Notes under the pieces: model-generated
Told to the model about the DNA's origin: nothing
What the model saw: only the letters and a program-made list of their open reading frames with translations
Database searches by the model: none
Assembly: GCF_029931775.1 (NCBI RefSeq)
Contig: NC_079328.1
Coordinates: 7,740,501 to 7,804,500, forward strand
From: Euleptes europaea
Taxonomy: Eukaryota > Chordata > Lepidosauria > Squamata > Sphaerodactylidae
Direction: 5' to 3'
Length of the DNA stretch: 64,000 nucleotides
Part shown: in pieces, positions 13,501 to 21,297 of the stretch
Numbering within the stretch: the stretch's first letter is position 1
Layout of the letters: each line of letters opens with the position of its first letter
Program-made: the position numbers and the translations under genes

Positions 13501-16500
13501 CCAATGGCCTGATTCAGTACAAGGCAGCTTCATGACACACACACACACCCCAGCTCAATAGAATTCAGCCCAGCACAATTCCAAAATGTAGATCCTCTTG
13601 TATTCCCAGGGGCATCATCTGGAATGTGATACAGTCTGAAGCCAGCCCTCCACAGTCCACTGAACGCTGGCTGCCCTGTGCCGCTGGCCCACTCCATCCC
13701 CTTCCCACACTTGGTGGTTATGGTGATGGTCTTTTTTGTGGAGGCATCGATCTGAGAGCTTCACTCCCCAGGGTCCTTGAAGGAACCCTGGGACATATAG
13801 TTTCCAGTGTCTGATTCCATAAATAAGGACACAGATGGCTTGAAATTTTTTTTTCCTAAATTCCCTGGTACCACAGCTGCTGCTGTAAATATATTTAAGG
13901 TATTAGAAAGGGATGGATATGTCCAAAAAGTCTTCTTTGCAGCCATCAGGCAAGGAGACAAGTGCTAACAGACATAAATGGTAAGGCAAAACACAGAGAT
14001 TTTATCTTTGATCTGGATTACAGTCCAAGCCAGAGAAGAATTTGGGGGCCTGTAATGCTGACTTTGAAATGAAGGTGAACATTACTAGTGCTCAAAATTG
14101 TATTCTGAATCAGATAAAGATGAACTTCTATGATATTATTACTAGTTTATTTCATCCAGTATTTGTTTTTAGAAACATAGAAGTGTCAGTTATGTTTTGC
14201 TGCTTATTTCATTCTTTTTCTTTTGGTAAATACGGTGTTATCGGCAGAAAGCATAGGAGGGGAATTTTAAGGTGTTTATAACTCACAGAGGCTCATAGTT
14301 GCCAAGATTTTAATTTCCTTTTAGTGATGCCAGATATTCTGCACTGTGAATTTCAGAGGCATGAAATGTAAGCAATGAATAAATTCATCTCATAAACGCA
14401 TCTGAAATACTTGATGTTTAATAGGACAGTTATTCCTTTGAATTCACTTTGAGTACTAAACGCCTATTTAGCCTGCCTGCTGATCCCCCTCATGTGGATC
14501 AATATTGCCACCTTGTGGTGAAAGCTTGGTAAATATATATGTGTGTGTGTGTGTGTTTTCTGTCTAAATATAAAGCCATGGGACAGTATTTTACATTTCT
14601 TTATTTGCACTGCTCTCGTACTACTTCATCGTGAGCCCATTCCTGAAGGGGGGAGCCGAAGCTCCTTAGGAGCCAGCGTGACGTGGCGTGGTGTAGGTGG
14701 CACCAGAATAAGGTGGCATCTACTCTGGCACGGAGGCAAACATGCCAGCATCCGGGAGTCCCCAGCCCCTGCCAGCAGCACAGGCACGCCAGCAAGGGTT
14801 TCCCGGAAGGGCAAGCCTGCACTGGTGTGAGGGGGCATTCCTGGGGGCGGAGATGCCTTTTGGCCCCCGGAACACCCCTTGCACAGTAGCATCACTATGA
14901 CACCTTTTTTGGTGTCGTAGCCTCGCTGATCTCAATGGGGCATCTTTTCCTTTGTTTGTATTTTTTTGTATTTTTTAATTTTTTTTTCCTATCTCCATGG
15001 TGGCTGGGAAGCCTCTGAGGAGGCGGCGTGGGTGCACTGCTCCCAGCTGCTGCAGAAATACCCCCCCATGGGTTGCCTGCATATTCTTCCTAATACTGTT
15101 GTATTTTCAGTCAGAAGCCTCTTCCTTTCAGAAAACTGTTGGATCCTGTTAAACAAAACCACTGAAAAGTCTTCCAGGACATCGGGACAAGAAGGAAACC
15201 GTTACTTGAAAGAAATAATTTGATTTTATACATAGAACTTCATAAGTCCCTTTGTGTAACACCAAGTAATTGAATGTACCCTTTCCCCCCAGGCATTAAC
15301 CACGGGCCGGTCATTGCGGGGGTCATTGGGGCTCAGAAACCACAATACGACATCTGGGGCAATACCGTCAATGTGGCTAGCAGGATGGACAGCACGGGCG
15401 TCTTAGATAAAATCCAGGTACGGCTTCCTTTCCTGGTGACCTTCTTGCCGCCCACACCTTTGGTACAGGGCGATGAGAAACAGACAGCCGCATTTGCAGA
15501 GGAAAAAGAAACAAGGACAGGAGGCTGGTCAGGGGGCCTCGCTTATCTCTGACGTGCCTTTCAGTCACATCTGTAGAGGAAAATATTAAAATGATGGTGA
15601 TAAAAACAATATCATCTCTTTTTCCCAGCCACCCTTATAGAACATGAAGCTTGTCACTGCCAGAGTCCTTACCATGCAGCTAACAATTGAAAACCAATGG
15701 TAGGCCAAAATGCAGGGCCTTGTGCCAATGGGAAAGTAGCTCACCAAGTATTCTGAAAATAAACATTTGGAGTTAGTGCTTCCTTGGTTAACACACATAG
15801 AAAACTCACCTGCTAGGGTCAATTCCTCATCATAAAAAGCTTTACTTATGTTAGTCTTTATAAGTGTTCCTAATTAGCCTAAAGATTAATATTGGGAATG
15901 CTTGTTTCATTAATCCCAAAGGATAACTTTTTTTGAGGAGCACATCTTGACCTGTGGAACATGATATGGCCAACTTCCATGAATATATGATTTTCTCTTA
16001 TACCCTTGCTGGCTCCACTCAGTGGAAGAAGAAGAAGAGTTGGTTTTTATACCCTGCTTTTCTCTTCCTTTAAGGAATCTCAAAGCGGTTTACAATCACT
16101 TTTCCTCCCCCCTCCCCCCAACAGGCACCTTGTGAGGTAGGTGGGGCTGAGAAAGTTCAGAGAACTGGGACTAGCCCAAGGTCACCCAGCAGCCTTCATG
16201 TGTAGGAGTAGGCAAACCAAACCAGTTCACCAGATTAGAGTTTGCCACTCATGTGGAGGATTGGGGAATCAAACTCCGTTCTCCAGATTAGAGTCCGCCG
16301 CTCCTAACCACTATACCACACTGGGTCTCACACTGGAGGCAAGAGAAAACCTGGGTTGGATCCTGTAGCTCCGTTCCAGTAATGGCAATGCCTTCCCCCA
16401 GAGCAAGGCACCTTCCTTCTGTCCAAGAGGCCTCTCGCATTGGCAGGAAGGCAACTGGTGAGGTTGGAAGGGGCATGGCTGTTAGTGCTACATCTGCAGG

Positions 16501-16816
16501 ATCCCACCCCTCCTCTATAGGGTTTTTTCCCTCTTTTAGGTGAAGCCAGCAACGATTCGAAGGAAAGCCTTTTCCGTATTTTCCCTGCTATTCCCAATAC
16601 AGTTAGATACCTGGTGTTATATATGCGTGCACCTAGGTTTATCTTTCTTTCCTTGCATTTCAGGTCACAGAAGAAACTAGTAAGATTTTACAAACCCTGG
16701 GCTACATTTGTACCTGCCGAGGCATAATTAACGTCAAAGGAAAAGGAGACCTCCAGACCTACTTTGTACATACTGAAATGACAAAATCTCTTTCACAAGG
16801 GAACGTGGCATCCTGA
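1376..16816 (+). CDS. ADCY2: Adenylate cyclase type 2, C-terminal part (last six coding exons)
   Basis: Membrane adenylate cyclase that makes cAMP from ATP. The window holds the C2 catalytic domain and C-terminus: exons 1376-1534, 3199-3345, 5024-5131, 11993-12107, 15293-15417 and 16664-16816 (807 nt, 268 codons plus stop). All have AG/GT borders and the phases close. Residues known in this family to bind ATP and metal or stabilise the transition state are visible: Lys in [11 protein letters not shown], Asp in QYDIWG, Asn and Arg in NTVNVASR, and Lys in NVKGKGD. The QXXER motif linked to G-beta-gamma stimulation of AC2 is present as QETER. The protein ends in GNVAS like mammalian AC2. Upstream exons (C1 domain, both six-helix membrane cassettes) lie left of the window. 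Identification rests on near-identity to remembered mammalian AC2; AC4 and AC7 fit less well. Confidence 0.97.
1535..2880. other. ADCY2 intron, nothing recognised
   Basis: AT-rich intronic sequence with no conserved reading frame and no repeat that I can name. Confidence 0.4.
2881..3125 (+). repeat. tRNA-derived SINE (lizard Sauria-like, family A)
   Basis: It starts agccagcgtggtgcagtagttaagagc, with A/B-box-like promoter words, and has the body gtgaccttgggctagtcac. It ends with gtagag..gtatta..accaactct. At least twelve relatives occur in this window. Confidence 0.85.
3199..3345 (+). CDS. ADCY2: ADCY2 exon: C2 metal-site region
   Basis: 49 codons, phase 0 at both ends. The acceptor is gttgaacag and the donor gtaagt. 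It encodes [18 protein letters not shown] and [10 protein letters not shown], the first beta strand and following helix of the C2 cyclase fold. Confidence 0.96.
3520..3897 (+). mobile_element. TATAAGACG-type inverted-repeat element, copy 1
   Basis: Contains an internal hairpin (ctctcttctccgccc..gggcggagaagagag) and a 3' part with ataagacgcccc and a reversed ggggcgtcttat. It ends in aaaaatggtat. A second copy shares the hairpin and the end. Probably a non-autonomous DNA transposon; the superfamily is not certain. Confidence 0.55.
3898..4490. other. ADCY2 intron, nothing recognised
   Basis: Intronic sequence with no gene or nameable repeat. Confidence 0.35.
4493..4702 (+). mobile_element. TATAAGACG-type inverted-repeat element, copy 2
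   Basis: Shares with copy 1 the hairpin around cagctgacgggcggagaagag and the 3' end (cgtcgtatacatgg..aaatacggtat). It is 5' truncated. Confidence 0.55.
5024..5131 (+). CDS. ADCY2: ADCY2 exon: substrate lysine and QEHS motif
   Basis: 36 codons, phase 0 at both ends. It follows a pyrimidine-rich acceptor (ttctttccttacag) and ends before gtacat. It encodes [19 protein letters not shown], which carries the purine-recognition lysine, and ends in SQEHSQ. The final Gln is the first residue of the QXXER motif, which is completed by the next exon. Confidence 0.96.
5246..5692. other. ADCY2 intron with old repeat remnants
   Basis: Contains a stretch (5246-5400) that looks like a degraded repeat. Around 5585-5680 is sequence that may be one half of the LTR-like fossil whose other half follows the Penelope-like insertion. 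Weakly supported. Confidence 0.25.
5745..5790 (-). ncRNA. Hammerhead-ribozyme-like motif, copy 1 left arm
   Basis: On the minus strand: CTGAAGA core, stem II TGCC..GGC, then GAAAC and GTC before AGGAAAG. Hammerhead ribozymes are known in Penelope-like elements. There is one extra U between the core and stem II. Activity is not shown. Confidence 0.55.
6292..6882 (+). pseudogene. Penelope-like GIY-YIG endonuclease fragment
   Basis: An open frame of about 197 codons to a TAG stop. It shows a basic linker, then [20 protein letters not shown] (the GVY..YIG signature with the CxC insertion typical of Penelope-like elements), then [10 protein letters not shown] with the catalytic-type Arg. [19 protein letters not shown] and [19 protein letters not shown] follow. 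The frame is open upstream to 6145 only because it runs into the inverted left arm, so those first residues are not Penelope protein. The reverse transcriptase domain is missing, so this is a fragment. Confidence 0.85.
7085..7130 (+). ncRNA. Hammerhead-ribozyme-like motif, copy 1 right arm
   Basis: CTGAAGA at 7089-7095, stem II TGCC..GGC, GAAAC at 7116-7120 and GTC at 7121-7123. Short stem III is typical of the retroelement type. Stem I pairing is imperfect here. Confidence 0.55.
7223..7575. other. Possible LTR-like fossil remnant right of the Penelope-like insertion
   Basis: Holds an AATAAA (about 7375) followed by a T/G-rich stretch, a layout seen in LTR ends. The sequence left of the Penelope-like element (about 5585-5680) may be its other half. 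No coding region and no matching second LTR was found. An old solo fossil is only one option. Confidence 0.25.
7591..7801. mobile_element. Long-palindrome element with 15-bp target duplication
   Basis: Flanked by tgctaaacttattcc at 7576-7590 and 7802-7816. Its body is a foldback: arms 7628-7707 and 7722-7801 match over about 80 bp with two differences. An unpaired lead of 37 bp comes first. I do not recognise the family. The long duplication suggests target-primed retrotransposition. Confidence 0.65.
7835..8155 (+). repeat. tRNA-derived SINE, family A
   Basis: gccagcatggtgtagtggttaagagcgg, two tandem tRNA-like modules, gtgaccttgggctagtcac, and the tail agtcagcatataaaaagcaactcttcttct. Confidence 0.88.
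8330..8625 (-). repeat. tRNA-derived SINE, family C
   Basis: On the minus strand it starts gccccgtggtgcagagtggtaaactgcag and carries agccggctcaaggttgact. It ends ccatgggtcaggaatgacc..gcttgcacagggg. It matches the plus-strand copy at 36989-37262. Confidence 0.85.
8626..9239. other. ADCY2 intron, nothing firm
   Basis: Intronic sequence. tagacctgg..tctggac..ccattg phrases recur between 8850 and 8995, a weak local repeat. No gene. Confidence 0.35.
9240..10300 (+). mobile_element. CR1 LINE, 5'-truncated, copy 1
   Basis: Encodes the C-terminal part of CR1 reverse transcriptase in two frames: [40 protein letters not shown], then [19 protein letters not shown] and [19 protein letters not shown]. 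The 3' end is ggccttggtctgatccagca plus gggcttttcttatgttctta. One frame break lies near 9540. It is closely related to the copy at 40630. Confidence 0.92.
10508..10768 (-). repeat. tRNA-derived SINE, family A
   Basis: Reverse orientation: gaagaagagttggtttttatatgctgactttctctaccac first, ending in the tRNA-like head cttattcactacaccacactggcc. Confidence 0.87.
10770..11992. other. ADCY2 intron, nothing recognised
   Basis: No gene or clear repeat. Open frames here (for example 11505-12056 minus) have no recognisable protein signature. Confidence 0.35.
11993..12107 (+). CDS. ADCY2: ADCY2 exon: QXXER completion and helix
   Basis: 115 nt, phase 0 in and phase 1 out. The acceptor is gtattcag and the donor gtaagt. 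It encodes [19 protein letters not shown] and [13 protein letters not shown]. This is the segment of AC2 that, in the literature, contacts G-beta-gamma. It follows an intron of about 6.9 kb. Confidence 0.96.
12440..12762 (+). mobile_element. CR1 LINE 3' end
   Basis: Carries the typical CR1 tail: ggaggttttaagcagaggctagatggccatctgtcag, ggttggactagatgaccctgg, tcccttccaac, ttatgattct. Only the 3' few hundred bases remain. Confidence 0.85.
12763..13360. other. ADCY2 intron, nothing recognised
   Basis: No gene or nameable repeat. Confidence 0.35.
13363..13538 (+). repeat. tRNA-derived SINE, family B
   Basis: It starts ggctgcggctcagtgatagagcatc, has the B-box-like ggttcaatcc, and ends gaccttgatggaccaatggcctgattcagtac plus aaggcagcttcatga. 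A (ca)n tract follows. Confidence 0.87.
13554..14520. other. ADCY2 intron, nothing recognised
   Basis: No gene or nameable repeat. A (tg)n tract follows at about 14538-14555. Confidence 0.35.
14620..14945. repeat. GC-rich block, probable DNA-element remnant
   Basis: A sharply bounded GC-rich stretch in AT-rich intron, with gccagca, ggcattcctg and gcctccc-type words also seen at 41940-42350. No terminal repeats could be fixed. Reading frames here lack any protein signature. Confidence 0.35.
15293..15417 (+). CDS. ADCY2: ADCY2 exon: catalytic core
   Basis: 125 nt, phase 1 in and phase 0 out. The acceptor is tttcccccccag and the donor gtacgg. It encodes [19 protein letters not shown] and [15 protein letters not shown]. 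The adenine-selecting Asp and the transition-state Asn and Arg are all intact, so the C2 half-site is predicted to be catalytically competent. Confidence 0.97.
15418..16020. other. ADCY2 intron, nothing recognised
   Basis: No gene or repeat recognised. Confidence 0.35.
16025..16326 (-). repeat. tRNA-derived SINE, family A
   Basis: gaagaagaagaagagttggtttttataccctgc at the left, aggtcacccagcag in the body, and the tRNA-like head cgctcctaaccactataccacactggg at the right. Confidence 0.87.
16664..16816 (+). CDS. ADCY2: ADCY2 terminal coding exon
   Basis: 51 codons including the TGA stop. The acceptor is ccttgcatttcag. It encodes [20 protein letters not shown], then [19 protein letters not shown] and the C-terminus SLSQGNVAS. 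The GKGD lysine that contacts the triphosphate is present. Confidence 0.97.
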   Translation, partial: VTEETSKILQTLGYICTCRGIINVKGKGDLQTYFVHTEMTKSLSQGNVAS

Positions 16817-17468
16817 AATCCACCACGTTGGTGTGGGCAGCCCTGTGTTTTTAGAGGAGACCCATCACACATTTTTCTCTCTTTTGGCCCATACCATGAA
16901 CATGCGTGTAACTTTGGTCTATAGAAATGTTGCTGTAGTTGCAACTACAGTCTAGCTTCACCATCCAACATCGAGGCACCTCCGTAGTCTTAATGTTCTG
17001 GGATGGCTAACGTGTATGCTTTGGGATGGGAGGATATGCGCCAACTTGCACTGTCAGTTATGATGTGAGAAAGAGGAAAAGAAACCTCGAGGACCTGAGA
17101 CTTGAAAAGGCAAAAAAAAAAAGAGAGAGAGAGAGAAAGAGAGAGAGAGAATGTTACAGCTGAAAATGAAAACACACACAACAGTCTTATGGCAATAAAC
17201 TTAGAGCTGCATGAAGAGTTCTGGAATTTATGGTAGCTCCCTGTTATCATCCTTTAGTCCTGAATTTGTAATATCTAATTCTGTCCCTTCATCTATTACA
17301 ACTAGGATGTGTTCACCAGTTTTCTCTTACAGCCAGCGACACAACACAGCGCTCCTGATGGGACTCCTCCTCCAGAAGGAATTCACCAGCGGAGCAGGAC
17401 CAGTTTTGTACAAAATGTGTCCGGTGTTTTAACGCCATTGTCTTTTGTAAAATTAACTCATAATTAAA
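16817..17468 (+). other. ADCY2: Probable ADCY2 3'UTR with candidate poly(A) signals
   Basis: Non-coding sequence directly after the ADCY2 stop. AATAAA lies at 17194-17199 and ATTAAA at 17463-17468. A (GA)n tract occupies about 17111-17152. The true transcript end cannot be decided from sequence, and mammalian ADCY2 has a longer 3'UTR, so transcription may run past this point. Confidence 0.55.
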
Positions 17469-18630
17469 AGTTTATATATGTCTTTAAAGTTGGTTTTCCT
17501 AATTATTTTATCATTAATTTGTGCATGTATGCAGGAGTGGAGGACCTTGCAGCCAGAATTCCAAGAAGGGAAACATTTTATTTATTTAAAACATTGGCAT
17601 GTCACCTCTTCCCCCAGGTTAGAATCCCTGAGGCAGCAAATGATCACAACAGAAAAAAAAGTTTTAAAATACAAATGAACTTACAAGAGATCATGTAGAC
17701 GCAGACACCCGAACAGGCAGAGGGCTTCTTTATAGTAAGGCTGATTGATGTGTTAATCTTAAACAACTCTGAATTACAAGGGATCTTTCATGCTTAGTGC
17801 AAAATAGACAAAATTCCACATGAAAGGAACCAGACACAAGCCAAATATTATTTAATTGCTTCATTTCAGCTCTGCAACAGTGAAGATTTTAAGGCAACAA
17901 GGTTCATTCCTTCATTTCAACTTCTTTTTACAGATAAGTAAATTTATTTAATACAGTCTAACACCAATAAAATATAATCCATATAATAATTCAGACTACC
18001 AGTATCAAATAACTTTTGAGAAAAGAAACATTTTAAAATTATAAATTCACAGAATTATACAATATCTTTATAAAAATTATAGTTAAAAAGCCTATATATG
18101 GCTTACCCAAGTTTTCCTAGGCTTATAGGCTATTCATCCAAATTTGGCGACTTTGAAAGTGATCTCTTGATCCCTGCTAGCATAACAGAGTCCTTCTGTT
18201 TCTACCGGGATAGAATTTGTTTGTTTGTTTTTTGAGAATATATCCTCTTGAGTAAGGGATCTTATTACAGACCCCTTACCCAATAAATTATTGTTTGGAA
18301 TTTATTTGGTTGGTTGTTGTTATTGTTTGGATAATATATCCTCTTATTACAGATCCCTTACCCAAGAGGATATATTCTCCAAACAAACAAAAAACCCAAA
18401 TAAATTCCAAAAAATAATTTCTCCACTAGTTCCTCAACCTAAAAGAACTAGCCCCCCAAAACAGAAGGCATGATGAATCCTAACACATGCGACCTCGATG
18501 CTAACTCTTCATTATACTAGACTACAAATGGTAATAGTCTCAGCAGTTTCCAAGAGCAATACAAGAGCAATATGAGCTGGCCACTTCTCATCTAATCAGA
18601 GCATTTCGCCTGAGAGATTTTATATTAGCA
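17469..18630. other. Intergenic sequence between ADCY2 and CFAP90
   Basis: No gene. It contains the fold-back at 18233-18379, reported separately. AT-rich. Confidence 0.35.
18233..18379. repeat. Inverted repeat (gagaatatatcctcttg)
   Basis: 18233-18261 and 18351-18379 are reverse complements over 29 bp with one difference. A third partial copy sits between them, and T-rich and A-rich flanks extend the pairing. Probably a small DNA element. Confidence 0.55.
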
Positions 18631-18633
18631 TTG

Positions 18634-18849
18634 AACACATGAAGCTGCCTTCTAGTGAATCAGACCCTTGGTCCATCAAAGTCAGTATTGTCCACTCAGA
18701 CCGGCAGAGGCTCTCCAGGGTCTCAAGCAGAGAAAGGTCTTTCACATCACCTGCTTGCCTAGTCCCTTCAACTGGACATGCCGGGGATCGAACCTGGGAC
18801 CTTCTGCATGCCAAGCAGAGGCTCTACCACTGAGCCACAGCCCCTCCCC
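18634..18849 (-). repeat. tRNA-derived SINE, family B
   Basis: acacatgaagctgccttctagtgaatcagacc at the left; the tRNA-like head ggggatcgaacctgggacct..gctctaccactgagccacagcccc at the right. Confidence 0.88.
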
Positions 18850-20520
18850 ATTCTTTAGATTCACTCAGGGGAGGAGGTAGAGGACAACCTGAAAGAGAAC
18901 ACAGAGAAGAGAGAGGGGCTGCAGGCCTTCTCCCCACCCACTGCTGCCATTTTAATACTCTTTTCTGGGTATCATCCCTCTCGTACCATAAACTGACATC
19001 ACCCTGGCCATTTTTTTTTTATACAACCAGTCCTGAATTTTTCCAGTTGGTTGCTGATTGTCTCCCAGTAAAGACACATAAAACTTGGCAAGAACTCTTT
19101 GGTCATTTTGACATTAAGGGAAAACCCACACGTTCCATGTGGATTCCTCTTAATCAGAGTGGGTCATGTCACCTTTTCTGGCACTCTCTGTTGTGGCTGG
19201 CAACTTCAAACACAGGGCCACTTCTCAATTTGTAATAGTTTTTTCTGTTTAATGGTTGTGTGCATCAATGCTAGAGCACATGTGCAAAACCACAAAAAAA
19301 ATTAGGGGGAAGTGGGAGGAGCGTCCAGCGCAATCATCCATGATATCATAGATGACGTGGCGCCCCCACCGGACAACATCGCTTTTGGGGGAAAGTGCAG
19401 ACAGGATAAAACTGAATTAGGGAAACAGAAAACAATGTTGCAAAAGGAGGCATGCAGACAAAAATCATGGAATGCGATTCCAAGCCTTGCAGATCAATCA
19501 CGTGGAAAATCTGGGGTTAGCGATGCGTGTGGCCATGGGTTCATTTTACTATTTAAAACCCTGGTGCCAAAACTCCTCACCAATCTTCTTTATGTCTCTA
19601 AGTTCCCTTAAATCCCAACCTGACTTGACATACTTACATCAAAGTACTTTAATCATTAAACCCTCAGACCCAAAATTGATGCAAATATTGATTTTCCTCC
19701 AGAGGTTGGAATGCTTTAATCTCTCTGAAAAATCATAACCAAAATGCTTCATGTTGCATCCATGCTTTATCTCTTTTTCTCCCAAACCTGGTGGTGTATG
19801 CCTCAACTGTTCCCAGCTGCTGATTTCCAGAGTTGCTACGATCAGAACAAATTTTGCCCAGGTCAGATACAGAGCAAACACCAAGGCCTAAGGGTCCAAA
19901 ATTGATAGAAACTCTGCCAGCATTTTCCAAATAATGGAGAAAAATTCACCAAGGCCTCAGATCTGAATTTTTATTCCATAAGCCTCTGGGCCTGTAGATT
20001 TGTTACATACATTAAGGTCTGCTGGAATCCCTAAGTCAAACAGATGCCCAGCTTCCCTCCCTCAAATTGCACCCCAAGTTCTTTGACCAGAATAAATTCT
20101 GCAGCCTAAATTAATGTGCATTTGCTCATTTTCCATCCTCCTCCTACATTTCCTTATCTCCCGGAAACTGTATGTTGTGTCCTCTGCTGCACTCAGGGAT
20201 TTCAGCAAGCACCTTTACAAGATTCAGGTTATAGTCCTAAGGGTCAGAAGGTGTGGCGTGTTTTGTTTTCCCGCAAGATGGGATTTTGTGGCGCTCTAAG
20301 CAGGTCTGGTTCAATGGAGCCAGGAAGCAGCAAAGAACAGCCCTGCTCTGTTTCCCTTAAGCCTCTCCTTGTGCATTCAGCCGGCCTCCCCCTTTCCCAG
20401 TCAGTGAGAATGAGTTCAGCAAAAGCTCCCTTTACAAGCATGAATCAACCATGTGGCAGGCTCTCCAGCTCTGTTTGGAAACCTTTTGCACCTCTCGAAT
20501 GGAGCGTGGGGTTTTTTTTT
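18850..20520. other. Intergenic, nothing firm
   Basis: No gene. Open frames have no recognisable signature. Confidence 0.3.
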
Positions 20521-20523
20521 CTG

Positions 20524-20743
20524 TGAACACATGAAACTGCCTTCTACTGAACCAGACCCTCGGTCCATCAAAGTCAGAATTGTCTACTCAGTCAGGCAGC
20601 AGCTCTCCAGGGTCTCGGGCAGAGGTCTTTCACATCACCTACTTGCCACTAGGCAACTCTTTAACTAGAGATGCTGGGGAATGAACCTGGGACCTTCTGC
20701 ATGCCGAACAGATGCTCTACCACTGAGCCACGGCCCCTCCCCA
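20524..20743 (-). repeat. tRNA-derived SINE, family B
   Basis: gaacacatgaaactgccttctactgaaccagaccc through gctctaccactgagccacggcccctccc. It lies about 0.3-0.4 kb before the CFAP90 promoter. Confidence 0.88.
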
Positions 20744-21024
20744 TGGGTCCTTTTCTTACCTCCTGGAGCCTTCTGGAGGACACATCTCCTCATGGCCGCC
20801 TCATATTTCAGAGAGGGTCCTGCTTCCATCCCCAAGTCACTGACTTTGTCTTGAAGTACAACATCACTTATCTCACTCTCACGACAAACTCCTGTGCATA
20901 AGTCTCACACCTGTGGCTGCCCTTCCTTGGCCTGAGATTAATGCTCGCTCCATCGACAGCTGCCGTTCTTGGCCTTCCAGCCCCCCTTAGATGCTGTTTG
21001 ACATCACAGTGGCCACCGGAGCCG

Positions 21025-21037
21025 GTCTCTTAGTAAC
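21025..21037 (+). promoter_or_regulatory. X-box (RFX site) upstream of CFAP90
   Basis: GTCTCTTAGTAAC fits the relaxed RFX X-box pattern RYYNYY-N(1-3)-RRNRAC. It lies 96 bp before the CFAP90 ATG in a GC-richer stretch (about 20950-21130) that is the likely promoter. X-boxes near starts are a known mark of ciliary genes. Binding itself is inferred. Confidence 0.6.
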
Positions 21038-21132
21038 CAGAGCCCTCAACAGCCACAACAAGCCTGGGGAGGGGGAGTGTGGGGAACAAGCCGGCCGACA
21101 TCCCCGCAAAAGCAATTCAGCTTGGCTAGACA

Positions 21133-21297
21133 ATGCAAGGAGCCCAGGACGAGGAGGCAGAGGAGGAGGAGGAGGGTACCAACGAGAAATTAATCCGGAA
21201 ACATCAGCTTCCTCTGTCCGCGCAGTCCGCTTTCAGCTACATCCCACCCCGGCGCAAGGAACCCCCTGAACTCAGTTATTTTCACCAAGAGTGCAAG
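21133..21297 (+). CDS. CFAP90: CFAP90 exon 1
   Basis: 55 codons from ATG to the donor gtgtgt. It encodes an acidic N-terminus (EEAEEEEEG), then [17 protein letters not shown], nearly the same as the human protein. It ends SYFHQECK. Confidence 0.92.
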
